From Mycolicibacterium iranicum (lineage in GTDB: Bacteria > Actinomycetota > Actinomycetes > Mycobacteriales > Mycobacteriaceae), in contig NZ_JACHVU010000006.1 of assembly GCF_014190915.1 (NCBI RefSeq), forward strand, positions 62,001 through 126,000: a DNA stretch of 64,000 nucleotides, given 5' to 3'. Numbering within the stretch: position 1 is the first letter of the stretch; each line of letters starts with the position of its first letter. This document shows, piece after piece, positions 31,155 to 43,313 of this stretch. A program made the position numbers and the translations under genes. The notes beneath the pieces are model-generated. The model saw only the letters and a program-made list of their open reading frames with translations. It was not told where the DNA came from and did no database searches.

Positions 31155-32086
31155 ACCGTGGAGTCGACCCACGACAGCGTCGTCCAGCTGCCGAAGGCGA
31201 ACTTCGCCCAGCCCCAGCCCAGCCGGCCGGGCGGCACCGCGGCTTCGAAGGTGCGGACCGGCCATCCCAGCATGGCGGCGGTGAATTCCTCACTGGCCGT
31301 CTGGATCTCGACGGCACCGGCATTGGCGGCCATCCGCTCGAGGTCGGCGGGGTCGAAGGTGTGCAGATCGACGACCGCCTCCAGAGCAGCGGCGCGGGAG
31401 GATTCGTCGAGCTCGGCCTGGGGCCGCCGCCAGTCGGACAGCATCGGAAGCTTCGTCACGTTCGTCGCGATCCGCCACGTCAACGTCGACAGCTCGCGCG
31501 CGTACCGGTTGCCGACGGTGGTGGGCTCGCCGGCGAATACGAACCGGCCCCCCGGCTTGAGCACGCGGACGACCTCGCGCAGGGACAGCTCGACATCGGG
31601 AATGTGGTGCAGCACCGCGTGACCGACGACGAGGTCGAAGGTGTTGTCCTCATAAGGGATGCCTTCGGCGTCGGCGACCCGGCCGTCGATGTCCAGGCCG
31701 AGCGACTGCCCGTTGCGCGTGGCGACCTTGACCATGCCGGGCGACAGGTCGGTCACCGAACCCCGCCGCGCGACGCCCGCCTGGATCAGGTTGAGCAGGA
31801 AGAAGCCCGTGCCGCAGCCCAGCTCTAGGGCGCGGTCGTACGGGAGCTCCCGCTGGATCTCCTCGGGCACCGCGGCGTCGAACCTGCCGCGGGCGTAGTC
31901 GACGCAGCGCTGGTCGTAGGAGATCGACCATTTCTCGTCGTAGGTCTCGGCCTCCCAGTCGTGGTAGAGCACCTGGGCCAGCTTGGTGTCGTGCATCGCC
32001 GCTTCGACCTGCTCCTGGGTCGCGCGTGGCTGCGGCGCGGGATCGGCGACATCGGGGTGGGCGCCGGATTCCTTCATTTCCGTCAT
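31076..32086 (-). CDS. SAM-dependent methyltransferase, homologue of Rv3038c
   Basis: 336 residues. Methyltransferase domain about 80-200: ALELGCGTGFFLLNL, GSVTDLSPGMVKVA, VADAEGIPYEDNTFDLVVGH, LKPGGRFVFAGEP; the C-terminal 130 residues are specific to this mycobacterial group. Substrate unknown; its neighbours suggest envelope lipid or glycan. ATG at 32086 lies seven bases after TAGGCT, a likely leaderless start. Overlaps the following gene on the same strand. Confidence 0.85.
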   Translation of the reverse strand: MTEMKESGAHPDVADPAPQPRATQEQVEAAMHDTKLAQVLYHDWEAETYDEKWSISYDQRCVDYARGRFDAAVPEEIQRELPYDRALELGCGTGFFLLNLIQAGVARRGSVTDLSPGMVKVATRNGQSLGLDIDGRVADAEGIPYEDNTFDLVVGHAVLHHIPDVELSLREVVRVLKPGGRFVFAGEPTTVGNRYARELSTLTWRIATNVTKLPMLSDWRRPQAELDESSRAAALEAVVDLHTFDPADLERMAANAGAVEIQTASEEFTAAMLGWPVRTFEAAVPPGRLGWGWAKFAFGSWTTLSWVDSTVWRRVVPKGWFYNVMITGVKPGAESS

Positions 32087-32093
32087 GCAGGGC

Positions 32094-32099
32094 AGCCTA
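32094..32099 (-). promoter_or_regulatory. Candidate -10 of a leaderless promoter (Rv3038c-like gene)
   Basis: TAGGCT on the minus strand, seven bases before the ATG at 32086. Confidence 0.5.
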
Positions 32100-32143
32100 A
32101 CGTCTCCGGCATCCTCACCGACGCGCCGCTGACCGGGTGGGCG

Positions 32144-32818
32144 CTACGGTCCCGACGGTGCCCGCTGCTCGGAAAAGGACGCCTTCGCGGCGGCCAGCAC
32201 CTCGGGTGGATACTCCAGAAACCGGCCGGCCCAGGCCATCGCCGCGTCGTAGACGGTGTCGGGGGCCACCATCTCGTCGATCAGGCCCAGCTCGTGGGCC
32301 TCGCGCGCGTCGACGAACCGCCCGCTGAACACCAGGTCCCTGGCCTTGCTCGGGCCGACCGCGCCGGCCAGGCGGGCTGCGCCCCCGCCTGCGGGCGCCA
32401 GACCGGCCAGGATCTCCGTCGCCCCGAACCGGACGTTGTCGCCGCTGACCCGCCAGTCGGCGGCGAGCGCCAACGTCAGGCCCGCCCCGAGCGCATATCC
32501 GGTGATCGCCGCGACGGTCGGCTTCGGCAGCCCGGCCAGCGCGTCGACGGCCCTGCCGCACAGCTCGGCGGCCTGCGCGGCCTCCTCGGCGTTCAGGGTC
32601 TGCAGCTCGGGCATGTCCTCGCCGGCGGAGAAGATCTCGTGGCCGCCGAAGACGATGACCGCAGCGACGTCGTCGCGGTCGCCGAGTTCGGCGGCGGCCT
32701 CGGTGATCTCCCGGCATACCTGCCGGGTCAGCGCGTTGGTGGGCGGCCTCGACACCAGCAGGGTCGCGACCACCCGTGGGCCGCCGTCGGGCACGATCGC
32801 GCTGACGAACTCCCTCAC
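32144..32818 (-). CDS. echA17: Enoyl-CoA hydratase/isomerase family protein
   Basis: 224 residues, matching M. tuberculosis EchA17 (Rv3039c) in sequence and place. Crotonase oxyanion-hole segments are visible: [16 protein letters not shown] and [19 protein letters not shown]. The second active-site acidic position, in [18 protein letters not shown], departs from the usual LGLxPGxGG form, so activity as a hydratase is not certain. The GTG overlaps the Nudix stop by four bases (GTGA). The longer open frame upstream is the antisense-like shadow of the Nudix gene. Confidence 0.9.
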   Translation of the reverse strand: MREFVSAIVPDGGPRVVATLLVSRPPTNALTRQVCREITEAAAELGDRDDVAAVIVFGGHEIFSAGEDMPELQTLNAEEAAQAAELCGRAVDALAGLPKPTVAAITGYALGAGLTLALAADWRVSGDNVRFGATEILAGLAPAGGGAARLAGAVGPSKARDLVFSGRFVDAREAHELGLIDEMVAPDTVYDAAMAWAGRFLEYPPEVLAAAKASFSEQRAPSGP

Positions 32819-33657
32819 GCGAGCGGCGCCCCGTCGGTGTACCCCTGCGGTGCACGCCGGTTGCGGGCCTCGTTGTAGCGGTCGCTGTTGAAGAACTCGA
32901 TCTCCCAGTTGCCGCCCTCCTTGGCGGCCAGCGACGGCTCGATCGCGACGATCTTGCGCTCCACGGCCAGCACCTCGGCGACGGTGCGCCCGTTGAGCGC
33001 ATCGAGCTGGGTCCAGGTCGGCGGCAGCAGGAAGCTGCGCCCCTCGGCGAAGTCGTCGAGGGCCGCCTGCGGGGTCACCCAGTCGGCCTTGTCGGTCTCG
33101 GTGTTGTCGCCGTCGGCACGCTGACCCTGCGGGAGCGCTCCGACGAAGAAATACGTGTCGTAGCGCCGGGTGCGCTCTTCTTTCGGCGTGACCCAGTTCG
33201 CCCACGGGCGAAGCAGATCGGCCCGCAGCACCAGCTTCTCCGAGCGCAGGAACTCGCCGAAGGACAGCGACTTGTTCTCCAGCGCCTGGCGTTGGTCGCG
33301 GTAGATCGAGGCGTCGTCGACGAGCAGATCGGGATCGTCGGCCGACCCGGCGAACAGCACGCCGGACTCCTCGAACGTCTCGCGGGCCGCCGCGCACACC
33401 AGGGCCTCGGCGAGCTCGGCGTCGACGCCGAGGCGCTGCGCCCACCAGTGCCGGTCGGGACCGCGCCACGCGACGTCGGCGTTGCGGTCCCGGTTGTCGA
33501 CCCCGCCGCCGGGGAAGACCATCACGCCCGCCACGAAATCCATGGCCGAATGCCTGCGCATCAGGAAGATCTTGATGCCTTCGGCGGTGTCCCGGACGAG
33601 CATGACCGTCGCGGCGGGCCGCGGGACCAGCGGGTCGTCGGCCGTCTGTTCGCTCAT
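32815..33657 (-). CDS. Nudix hydrolase, NUDT19/NUDT7-like
   Basis: 280 residues, homologue of Rv3040c. It has the split Nudix signature of the NUDT19/NUDT7 group: [11 protein letters not shown] at about 48-58 and, after an insertion, [13 protein letters not shown] with the metal-binding REXXEE. These enzymes cleave coenzyme A and acyl-CoA, which fits the adjacent enoyl-CoA hydratase, though CoA specificity is inferred. Start ATGA overlaps the ABC-ATPase stop; the three genes form one operon. Confidence 0.88.
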   Translation of the reverse strand: MSEQTADDPLVPRPAATVMLVRDTAEGIKIFLMRRHSAMDFVAGVMVFPGGGVDNRDRNADVAWRGPDRHWWAQRLGVDAELAEALVCAAARETFEESGVLFAGSADDPDLLVDDASIYRDQRQALENKSLSFGEFLRSEKLVLRADLLRPWANWVTPKEERTRRYDTYFFVGALPQGQRADGDNTETDKADWVTPQAALDDFAEGRSFLLPPTWTQLDALNGRTVAEVLAVERKIVAIEPSLAAKEGGNWEIEFFNSDRYNEARNRRAPQGYTDGAPLA

Positions 33658-34496
33658 TGCCGCCTCCTGTGTGCTGCGCGGCTACGGACCCGCCGCGCGA
33701 AGTAGCGTCCGTCGATCACGTCGAGCGCGATCGACTGCCCGAACGCCGTGGACAGGTTCTCTGCGGTGAGCACGTCGCTCAGCTGGCCGGAGTCGACGAT
33801 CTTGCCCTCCGACAGGATCAGGCAGTGCGAGAACCCCGGCGGGATTTCCTCGACGTGGTGGGTCACCAGGACGAGCGCGGGTGCGTCCGGATCGGCGGCC
33901 AGGTCGCTCATCCGCGCGACGAGCTCCTCGCGCCCACCCAGGTCCAGGCCGGCGGCGGGCTCGTCGAGCAGGAGCAGCTCGGGATCGGTCATCAGCGATC
34001 GCGCGATGAGGACGCGCTTGCGCTCTCCTTCGGAGAGGGTGCCGTACGTCCGCTCCGCGAGGTGCTCGGCGCCGACACTTTCGAGCATGTCGACCGCCTG
34101 CTCGTAGTCGACGTCGTCGTACTGCTCGCGCCAGCGACCCAGCACGGCGTATCCGGCGGACACCACCAGGTCGCGCACGGTCTCGTCGTCGGGGATGCGC
34201 TGCGACAGGGCCGCGCTGCTCAGACCGACCCGGGCGCGCAGTTCGGACATGTCGACCCTGCCGAGCCGCTCGCCGAGAATGTAGGCGGTGCCCGAGGACG
34301 GATGCTCCATCGCCGCCGCCATGCGCAGCAGCGACGTCTTGCCCGCCCCGTTGGGGCCGATCACCACCCAGCGTTCGTCGAGTTCGACCGACCACGTCAC
34401 CGGCCCGACCAGGACGCGGCCGTTACGCCGCAGGCTGACCTTCGCGAAGTCGATGAGCAGGTCAGGGTCGGCTGCTTCTACTTCCTCGACGGGCAC
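33654..34496 (-). CDS. ABC-type ATP-binding protein, homologue of Rv3041c
   Basis: 280 residues with one complete ATPase domain: Walker [15 protein letters not shown]-loop near [10 protein letters not shown], signature TLSEGERKR, Walker [13 protein letters not shown] and the H-loop VTHHVEE. No membrane partner is encoded nearby, so it may pair with a distant permease or act alone (YlmA-like). GTG at 34496 is six bases after TACGAT, a leaderless pattern. First gene of the ABC-Nudix-echA17 operon, all coupled by 4-base overlaps. Confidence 0.9.
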   Translation of the reverse strand: MPVEEVEAADPDLLIDFAKVSLRRNGRVLVGPVTWSVELDERWVVIGPNGAGKTSLLRMAAAMEHPSSGTAYILGERLGRVDMSELRARVGLSSAALSQRIPDDETVRDLVVSAGYAVLGRWREQYDDVDYEQAVDMLESVGAEHLAERTYGTLSEGERKRVLIARSLMTDPELLLLDEPAAGLDLGGREELVARMSDLAADPDAPALVLVTHHVEEIPPGFSHCLILSEGKIVDSGQLSDVLTAENLSTAFGQSIALDVIDGRYFARRVRSRAAHRRRQ

Positions 34497-34502
34497 CCGC
34501 CC

Positions 34503-34508
34503 ATCGTA
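34503..34508 (-). promoter_or_regulatory. Candidate -10 of a leaderless promoter (ABC ATPase operon)
   Basis: TACGAT on the minus strand, six bases before the GTG at 34496; no ribosome site. Confidence 0.5.
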
Positions 34509-34509
34509 A

Positions 34510-35187
34510 TCAGGCCGAAAACGCCCAGCCGCGCGCACCGTTGACCACGACGCGGTCGGCGGCCCCGGCGGTCGCCGAGACCAGTTCGGCGTTCGGTCCG
34601 TCGACCCCGCCCACCCACGACCTCGCCGCGTCATCGGTCTTGCCGAACGCGACGTGGCGGGCGACGAGCCGGTCGATGCGGGTCTGCTCGTCGGAGGTCA
34701 CGAACCACACCTGGTCCATGGCCCGCCGCGCCGCGCGCCACGGCGGCCGGTCGAGCAGCAGGTAGTTGCCTTCGGTGATGACGAGTCGCGCGGTGGCCGG
34801 CACGACCAGCGCGGCCGCCAGCGGCTGTTCGAGCGCGCGGTCGAAGCCGGGGGCGTAGACGTCGGCACCGGCGTGATGGCGGACCCGGGTCAGCAGGTGG
34901 GCATAGCCGTCGGGATCGAAGGTCTCCGGCGCCCCCTTGCGGTCCAGCAGCCCCAGGCGCTGCAGTTGCGCATCGGCGAGGTGAAAGCCGTCCATCGGCA
35001 CATGGGCGGCCCATTCCGGTCCGCGGCGGGCCGCGATGTCCGCCAGCAGGGCGTCGGCCAGCGTCGACTTCCCGGCGCCGGGGCTACCCGCTATGCCCAG
35101 GACCGCACGCTGCGTTCTCTCGCCCAGCGCGATCGCCTGGGCCGTCAGCGAATCCGACACCGGGGGGCTGCTCATCCCTGACATCAT
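34510..35187 (-). CDS. P-loop nucleoside/nucleotide kinase-family protein (uridine/pantothenate kinase-like)
   Basis: About 225 residues. Walker A GIAGSPGAGKSTLADALL, PMDGFHLADAQLQRLG (substrate site typical of the PRK/uridine/pantothenate kinase fold), APGFDRALEQP and EGNYLLLDRPPW. It most resembles the broad nucleoside/nucleotide kinase family near fructose and uridine kinases; the substrate is unknown. Starts at 35187 (ATG), 35175 (ATG) or 35160 (GTG) are possible, and all overlap the 3' end of the upstream membrane-protein gene by 77-104 bases, so even the Walker A codons are shared. Confidence 0.8.
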   Translation of the reverse strand: MMSGMSSPPVSDSLTAQAIALGERTQRAVLGIAGSPGAGKSTLADALLADIAARRGPEWAAHVPMDGFHLADAQLQRLGLLDRKGAPETFDPDGYAHLLTRVRHHAGADVYAPGFDRALEQPLAAALVVPATARLVITEGNYLLLDRPPWRAARRAMDQVWFVTSDEQTRIDRLVARHVAFGKTDDAARSWVGGVDGPNAELVSATAGAADRVVVNGARGWAFSA

Positions 35188-35875
35188 CGACCGCGCGGTG
35201 CGCCGATTCCACCCGGGCCCACCCGCTCACCGCGAGCACCCTGCGAGGAGTCACGCGGACGAACAGCTGGACCAGCGGACCGATCCCGAGCGCATACAGC
35301 AGGGTGCCGACCCCGACGGTGCCGCCGAGCAGCCACCCGACCAGAAGGACGGTGACCTCGATCGTGGTGCGCACCAGGCGAACCGACCTCCCGGTGCGAA
35401 CCACCAGACCCGTCATCAGGCCGTCCCGCGGCCCGGGGCCGAGACCGGCGCCGATGTAGAGCACCGTGCTGATCGCATTGCACACCACCGCGGCGACCAT
35501 CAGCGCGATGCGTACCGGCAGCGACGTCGGGGCGGGGATGAGCAACAGGGCGACGTCGACGGTGACCGCGATGACGATGACGTTGGCGATCGTGCCGATT
35601 CCGGGCCTGTTGCGCAGCGGGATCCAGGCCAGCAGCACCGCGACGCCGACGACCGCGGAGGCCGTGCCGATCGTCATGCCGGTCTGCAGCGCGAGACCCT
35701 GGTGGAAGACGTCCCACGGGTCCAGCCCGAGACCGGCGCGCACCATCATCGCCATCGAAGTGCCGTAGCCACAGAGTCCGACGAGCAGCGCGGTCGCCCG
35801 TAACGCCCCCCTGCCGACCCTCGGCGCCCGGCCGGATCTCCCGGCCGGACTCGTTCCGCCTCCCACGTTCGTCAT
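35084..35875 (-). CDS. YczE/YyaS/YitT-type integral membrane protein
   Basis: 263 residues with about five hydrophobic segments between residues 25 and 215 (TALLVGLCGYGTSMAMMV, TASAVVGVAVLLAWIPL, ANVIVIAVTVDVALLLI and others) and the family signatures GLGLDPWDVFHQGL and GAGLGPGPRDGLMTGL. The last 45 residues are polar, resemble nothing, and overlap the kinase gene. YczE proteins are often found beside MocR-type regulators (YczR), and here a MocR gene is divergent 220 bases away, so its expression is probably controlled by it. Transported substrate unknown. Confidence 0.85.
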   Translation of the reverse strand: MTNVGGGTSPAGRSGRAPRVGRGALRATALLVGLCGYGTSMAMMVRAGLGLDPWDVFHQGLALQTGMTIGTASAVVGVAVLLAWIPLRNRPGIGTIANVIVIAVTVDVALLLIPAPTSLPVRIALMVAAVVCNAISTVLYIGAGLGPGPRDGLMTGLVVRTGRSVRLVRTTIEVTVLLVGWLLGGTVGVGTLLYALGIGPLVQLFVRVTPRRVLAVSGWARVESAHRAVDDVRDEQPPGVGFADGPGDRAGRENAACGPGHSG

Positions 35876-35876
35876 G

Positions 35877-36032
35877 CTAGGCGTGATCCGGGAAGTGCAT
35901 CCTGATGGCATCCAGTTCGCTGCGGACCCGTCGGGCGTCCGCGTCCCGCTCGTCGAGCATTCCGCCGCCCATGGGCGGCATGTAGTACAAATCGGCCAAC
36001 CGGTGGGCCAGTCGAGATATCCAGTGGGTCAT
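35877..36032 (-). CDS. Small 51-residue protein upstream of the YczE-like gene
   Basis: Begins MTHWISRLAHRLADLYY and ends SELDAIRMHFPDHA, with MPPMGGGMLDERDADARR between. An amphipathic N-terminal helix and a charged C-terminal helix are likely. The stop is one base from the ATG of the YczE-like gene, which argues for coupling and for a real gene. I recall similar small mycobacterial proteins ending in the same DERDAD/FPDHA pattern, but cannot confirm it here. No strong ribosome site. Function unknown. Confidence 0.55.
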   Translation of the reverse strand: MTHWISRLAHRLADLYYMPPMGGGMLDERDADARRVRSELDAIRMHFPDHA

Positions 36033-36050
36033 GTGGCCATGATCTTGCGC

Positions 36051-36094
36051 AACTGGCTTGCTGATCAATAGCCAGTTGGACAATACTGGCCCTA
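36051..36094 (+). promoter_or_regulatory. Leaderless promoter and ACTGGC half-sites of the MocR gene
   Basis: TTGCTG (36058-36063), an 18-base spacer, AATACT (36082-36087), then seven bases to the ATG at 36095. Around it lie AACTGGC (36051-36057), its complement GCCAGTT (36071-36077) and a third direct ACTGGC (36085-36090) over the -10. These look like operator half-sites, plausibly for MocR itself. Confidence 0.6.
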
Positions 36095-37537
36095 ATGACT
36101 GAGGCACTGGCTACCAGATCGCTCGATGTGGACCTCCTGGCACGTGAGCTGGGCAACTGGCGCACATCCAGTCGCAGCGGGCCCGCCTACCACGGTCTCG
36201 CGGACGCGATCCGGCTGCTGATCATCGACGGCCGCGTCCCGGTCGGCGCCCGGCTGCCCAGCGAACGGGCTCTCGCCGAGGTGCTGCGGGTGTCCCGCAC
36301 CACCGTCACGGCGGCCTACACCCAGCTGCGCGACGACGGCTATCTCAACGCCCGCCGTGGGGCTCGCAGCACCACGGCGCTCCCTGTGGAGCCGCCGGCG
36401 CCGAGCCGCGTGACCGTCGCGGCGGCCAACCTGTCAGCGGCCACCCTGGCCGCGCCGGCGGCCATCGCGGCACGGGCGTTCGCCGACGCGGCCGAACAGG
36501 TGACGCCGTACCTGCACGACATCGGCATCGAGCTGAGCGGCGTGGCGCCCCTTCGCGCGGCGATCGCCGAAAGATATTGCGCGCGTGGGCTTCCCACCGA
36601 TCCCGACGAGATCATGGTGACGACGGGAGCGTTGCACGCGATCGGTCTCATCCTGGCCACCTACACCCAGCCCGACGACCGGGTTCTCGTCGAACAGCCG
36701 ACCTATCACGGTGTGCTGGCCGCCATGGCCACGCGCGGTCTACGGCCGGTCCCCGTCGCGCTGGCCCCCGACGGCTGGGAACTCGACGCCGTCGAGGCGG
36801 CGGTGCGCCAACTGGCCCCGAGCCTGGCCTATCTGATCCCCGACAACCACAACCCCACCGGGATGACCATGCCGGTCGCCGACCGGAAACGGTTGGCGCA
36901 CATCATCGGTGACACGCGGACCCGCACGATCATCGACGAGACCATCACCGACATGTGGCTCGACGCAGAGGTCCCCCCGCCGCTGGCCTCGGTCGTCACG
37001 GCGCGCCGCGACCTCGTGATGACCGTCGGGTCGATGTCGAAATCGTTCTGGGGCGGGCTGCGCATCGGGTGGATCAGGGCCGACCGCAGCACCCTGGCCA
37101 CGATCGCCGCGCTGCGCCCCGCTGTGGACATGGGCACACCCATCCTCGAACAGCTGGCTGCGGCAACACTTTTGGCCGCTGAAGACGAGGTACTGCCGGA
37201 ACGCCGAGATATCCTGCGGTCGCGACGGGCGCTGCTGCTGCGACTGCTCGCCCAGCATCTCCCCGACTGGCAGCCGGTGCCCGGGAAGGGCGGGATGTCG
37301 CTGTGGGTCCGGTTGCCCGCACCGATGAGCTCGGCGCTCTCTGCCGCCGCATCGCGGATGGGGCTGGAGATCCCACCCGGCCCGCGCTTCGGGGTCGACG
37401 GCACGCTGGAGCGCTTCATCAGGGTGCCGTACACACTGCCCGACGAGCAGCTCGTCGAAGCCATCGAACTCCTCGCGCGCGCGTGGCGCACCGTCACCGG
37501 GCTGTCGGCGCCCGAGCCGACGACGGTCGTGGTCTGA
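36095..37537 (+). CDS. MocR-family (GntR/aminotransferase) transcriptional regulator, YczR-like
   Basis: 480 residues. N-terminal winged-helix GntR domain (about 28-95: GLADAIRLLIIDGRVPVGARLPSERALAEVLRVSR in family terms, seen as LPSERALAEVLRVSRTTV) and a class I aminotransferase-like domain with the PLP lysine Lys316 in GSMSKSFWGGLRIGW and IPDNHNPTGMTMP. MocR proteins sense PLP or PLP adducts. Divergence from a YczE-like membrane gene matches the known YczR-YczE pairing. ATG start, probably leaderless. Confidence 0.92.
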   Translation: MTEALATRSLDVDLLARELGNWRTSSRSGPAYHGLADAIRLLIIDGRVPVGARLPSERALAEVLRVSRTTVTAAYTQLRDDGYLNARRGARSTTALPVEPPAPSRVTVAAANLSAATLAAPAAIAARAFADAAEQVTPYLHDIGIELSGVAPLRAAIAERYCARGLPTDPDEIMVTTGALHAIGLILATYTQPDDRVLVEQPTYHGVLAAMATRGLRPVPVALAPDGWELDAVEAAVRQLAPSLAYLIPDNHNPTGMTMPVADRKRLAHIIGDTRTRTIIDETITDMWLDAEVPPPLASVVTARRDLVMTVGSMSKSFWGGLRIGWIRADRSTLATIAALRPAVDMGTPILEQLAAATLLAAEDEVLPERRDILRSRRALLLRLLAQHLPDWQPVPGKGGMSLWVRLPAPMSSALSAAASRMGLEIPPGPRFGVDGTLERFIRVPYTLPDEQLVEAIELLARAWRTVTGLSAPEPTTVVV

Positions 37538-37549
37538 CGCACCCCCAGC

Positions 37550-37598
37550 GATTTCGGTGCCGCCGGTCAACGTCAGAGTGACCAACTACACCGAAATC
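37550..37598. terminator. Inverted repeat between convergent MocR and serB2 genes
   Basis: GATTTCGGTG (37550-37559) pairs perfectly with CACCGAAATC (37589-37598); inside, GGTCA (37565-37569) pairs with TGACC (37579-37583). It lies between two convergent stops and could end transcription from both sides. Confidence 0.6.
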
Positions 37599-37603
37599 CC
37601 GGT

Positions 37604-38884
<1,281 letters not shown>

Positions 38885-38890
38885 TCACCG

Positions 38891-40839
<1,949 letters not shown>

Positions 40840-41967
40840 GTGCTGGTGACCGGAGCGCGGACGGGCCGCTGGATCGGGCTGGCCGCGGTCGGCGCCGCGG
40901 TCGCGGTGGTCGGCCTCAACGGATGCGGTACGTCCGAGCGGACCCCGGCGTCCGGACCGTCCGGAACGCCCGCCACGAGCACGACCCGCATCGCCAACGC
41001 CGGTGTGCTCGGAAACGACCGCAGGCCCGACGAGTCGTGTGCGGCCGAGCCCGCGCGGCTCGACGACGGGCCGCCGGAGCGCGAGGTGCCCAACGCGACG
41101 GGCCACGGCGTCTCCCCTCCCGTTCCCGAGATGACGGTCGTGCCCGCCGACCCGCAGCGGATCGTCGTGCTGTCCGGCGACCAGCTCGATGCGCTGTGCG
41201 CACTCGGGTTGCAGGGGCGCATCGTCGCCGCCGCACTTCCCGACGGCTCCGAGGTGCAGCCGTCCTATCTCGGCGCCGTCGTGCACGGGCTGCCCGGCGT
41301 CGGCAGCCGCACCGATCCCGACCTGGCGGCGATCCGCGACGCCGGACCCGACCTGATCCTGGGGTCGGTGTCCCTGACCCCCGACGAGCACCCGGCGCTG
41401 TCGGAGATCGCGCCCACCGTCTTCGGCGGGCCGCCCGGCGCGGCCTGGAAGGACAACCTGCGGACGGTGGGGGCCGCGACGGGCCGGCTGCAGGCCGCCA
41501 ACGCCCTGATCGACGATTTCGCGCGTGCCGCCGACAAGACGGGCGCGGAGAACGACGCGACCCACTTCCAGGCGTCGGTGGTGCAGTTCACCGACACCAC
41601 GATGCGGATCTTCGGCGTCGACAACTTCGCCGGCGGCATCCTCGCCGACGTCGGCGTCGACCGGCCCGCCGCCCAGCGGTTCTCCGACAAGCCGTATGTC
41701 GAGGTGGGTATCACCGACACCGACCTCGGCGACTCCCCCGATTTCTCCGACGCCGACGGCGACATCGTGTACGTGTCCTTCGCCACAGCCGAAGCGCGCG
41801 AACGGGCCCCCGAGGTGATGGAGAGCGATGCCTGGAAGCGGTTGTCGGCGACCCGCGACAGCCGGGTGTTCGCGGTGAACAACGAGGTGTGGCAAACAGG
41901 AGAGGGCATCGTCGCCGCCCGCGGCGTGCTTGCCGACCTACGATGGGTCAACGCTCCCATCAACTGA
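40840..41967 (+). CDS. fecB: Periplasmic-binding lipoprotein FecB
   Basis: 375 residues: signal peptide with lipobox LNGC (Cys29), a low-complexity linker, then a TroA/FecB-type substrate-binding fold (PQRIVVLSGDQLDALCALGLQ, DLAAIRDAGPDLILGS, AAWKDNLRTVGAATGRL). M. tuberculosis FecB (Rv3044), in the same place between ctaD and adhC, has been linked to siderophore/haem binding. No ABC permease is adjacent. GTG start, likely leaderless. Confidence 0.93.
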   Translation: MLVTGARTGRWIGLAAVGAAVAVVGLNGCGTSERTPASGPSGTPATSTTRIANAGVLGNDRRPDESCAAEPARLDDGPPEREVPNATGHGVSPPVPEMTVVPADPQRIVVLSGDQLDALCALGLQGRIVAAALPDGSEVQPSYLGAVVHGLPGVGSRTDPDLAAIRDAGPDLILGSVSLTPDEHPALSEIAPTVFGGPPGAAWKDNLRTVGAATGRLQAANALIDDFARAADKTGAENDATHFQASVVQFTDTTMRIFGVDNFAGGILADVGVDRPAAQRFSDKPYVEVGITDTDLGDSPDFSDADGDIVYVSFATAEARERAPEVMESDAWKRLSATRDSRVFAVNNEVWQTGEGIVAARGVLADLRWVNAPIN

Positions 41968-42140
41968 CCGTCACCGTCTGGCCGCCGCCCCCGATCCGAG
42001 ATCACAGGCAGATTCGGGACTAACGCGGGCCGGCGGGCCGTTGGGAACGGATTGAGCCGCATCGAGGCGGCACGTACCGGAAGCGTTGCCGGAATCAGGC
42101 GAGCGCCCCGTGCAGACAACGCGTAGAACAAGAGGATCTG

Positions 42141-43187
42141 ATGAGCACTGTTACCGCTTATGCGGCCACGTCGGCCACCGAACCGCTGACGAAGACCACC
42201 ATCACCCGCCGCGAGGTCGGACCGCACGACGTCGCTTTCGACATCCACTTCGCCGGCATCTGCCACTCCGACATCCACACGGTCCGTGAGGAGTGGGGTG
42301 GTGTGCAGTACCCGATCGTGCCGGGGCACGAGATCGCGGGCATCGTCACCGAGGTCGGCTCCGAGGTGACGAAGTTCGCCGTCGGCGACCGCGTCGGCGT
42401 CGGCTGTTTCGTCGACTCGTGCCGCGAGTGCGAGGCCTGCCGGGCCGGTGAGGAGCAGTACTGCACCGGCGGCGGAATGGTCGGCACCTACAACGGCGTG
42501 GGACGCGACGGCGAGCCCACCCAGGGTGGATACAGCGGCGCGATCGTCGTCGACGAGAACTACGTCCTCTCCATCCCCGAGTCCATCTCGCTCGACGAGG
42601 CGGCACCTCTGCTGTGCGCGGGCATCACCACGTACTCGCCGCTGCACCACTGGAACGCGGGCCCGGGTAAGAAGGTCGCGGTCATCGGGCTCGGTGGTCT
42701 GGGCCATCTCGCGGTGAAGATCGCCGTGGCGATGGGCGCCGAGGTGACGGTGCTGAGCCAGTCGCTGAAGAAGATGGAGGACGGCCTGCGACTCGGTGCC
42801 ACCGAGTACCGCGCCACGAGCGACCGCGAGACGTTCAAAGAGCTGCGCGGCCGCTTCGACCTCATCCTGAACACCGTGTCGGCCAACCTGAATCTGGACG
42901 ACTACCTCAAGCTCCTCAAGCTCGACGGCACGCTCGTCGAACTGGGCATGCCCGAACACCCCATGGAGGTTCCGGCGGGTTCGCTGATCTTCGGCCGGCG
43001 CAGCATCGCCGGTTCGCTGATCGGCGGTATCGCCGAGACCCAGGAGATGCTGAATTTCTGCGCCGAACACGGCGTCGCACCCGAGATCGAGGTCATCGCA
43101 CCCGATTACATCAACGAGGCCTACGAGCGGGTGCTGGCCAGCGACGTCCGCTACCGATTCGTCATCGACACGCAGTCATTGCGCTGA
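42141..43187 (+). CDS. adhC: NADP-dependent zinc alcohol dehydrogenase AdhC
   Basis: 348-residue medium-chain dehydrogenase of the cinnamyl-alcohol dehydrogenase type. Catalytic zinc: GICHSDIH and PGHEIAG; structural zinc cysteines in [16 protein letters not shown]; coenzyme loop [13 protein letters not shown], followed by SLKK, which suits NADP. Homologue of Rv3045. It reduces aldehydes to alcohols. ATG with AAGAGGA eight bases upstream, so this gene is leadered, unlike many neighbours. Followed by a strong hairpin. Confidence 0.95.
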   Translation: MSTVTAYAATSATEPLTKTTITRREVGPHDVAFDIHFAGICHSDIHTVREEWGGVQYPIVPGHEIAGIVTEVGSEVTKFAVGDRVGVGCFVDSCRECEACRAGEEQYCTGGGMVGTYNGVGRDGEPTQGGYSGAIVVDENYVLSIPESISLDEAAPLLCAGITTYSPLHHWNAGPGKKVAVIGLGGLGHLAVKIAVAMGAEVTVLSQSLKKMEDGLRLGATEYRATSDRETFKELRGRFDLILNTVSANLNLDDYLKLLKLDGTLVELGMPEHPMEVPAGSLIFGRRSIAGSLIGGIAETQEMLNFCAEHGVAPEIEVIAPDYINEAYERVLASDVRYRFVIDTQSLR

Positions 43188-43203
43188 CAATGACCGACCT
43201 GCA

Positions 43204-43232
43204 CGGCCCGCACCCGGAAAGGGTGCGGGCCG
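43204..43232 (+). terminator. Intrinsic-type terminator after adhC
   Basis: Perfect 12-bp GC stem (43204-43215 with 43221-43232) and loop GGAAA, 16 bases after the adhC stop. Confidence 0.8.
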
Positions 43233-43313
43233 AATGCATTTCCGGCCCCGGGGGCGGGCTCTGACACAGCTCGCGGCGATGGGCCGGCCGGCGCCTTCCC
43301 CGACCTGGTGTTA

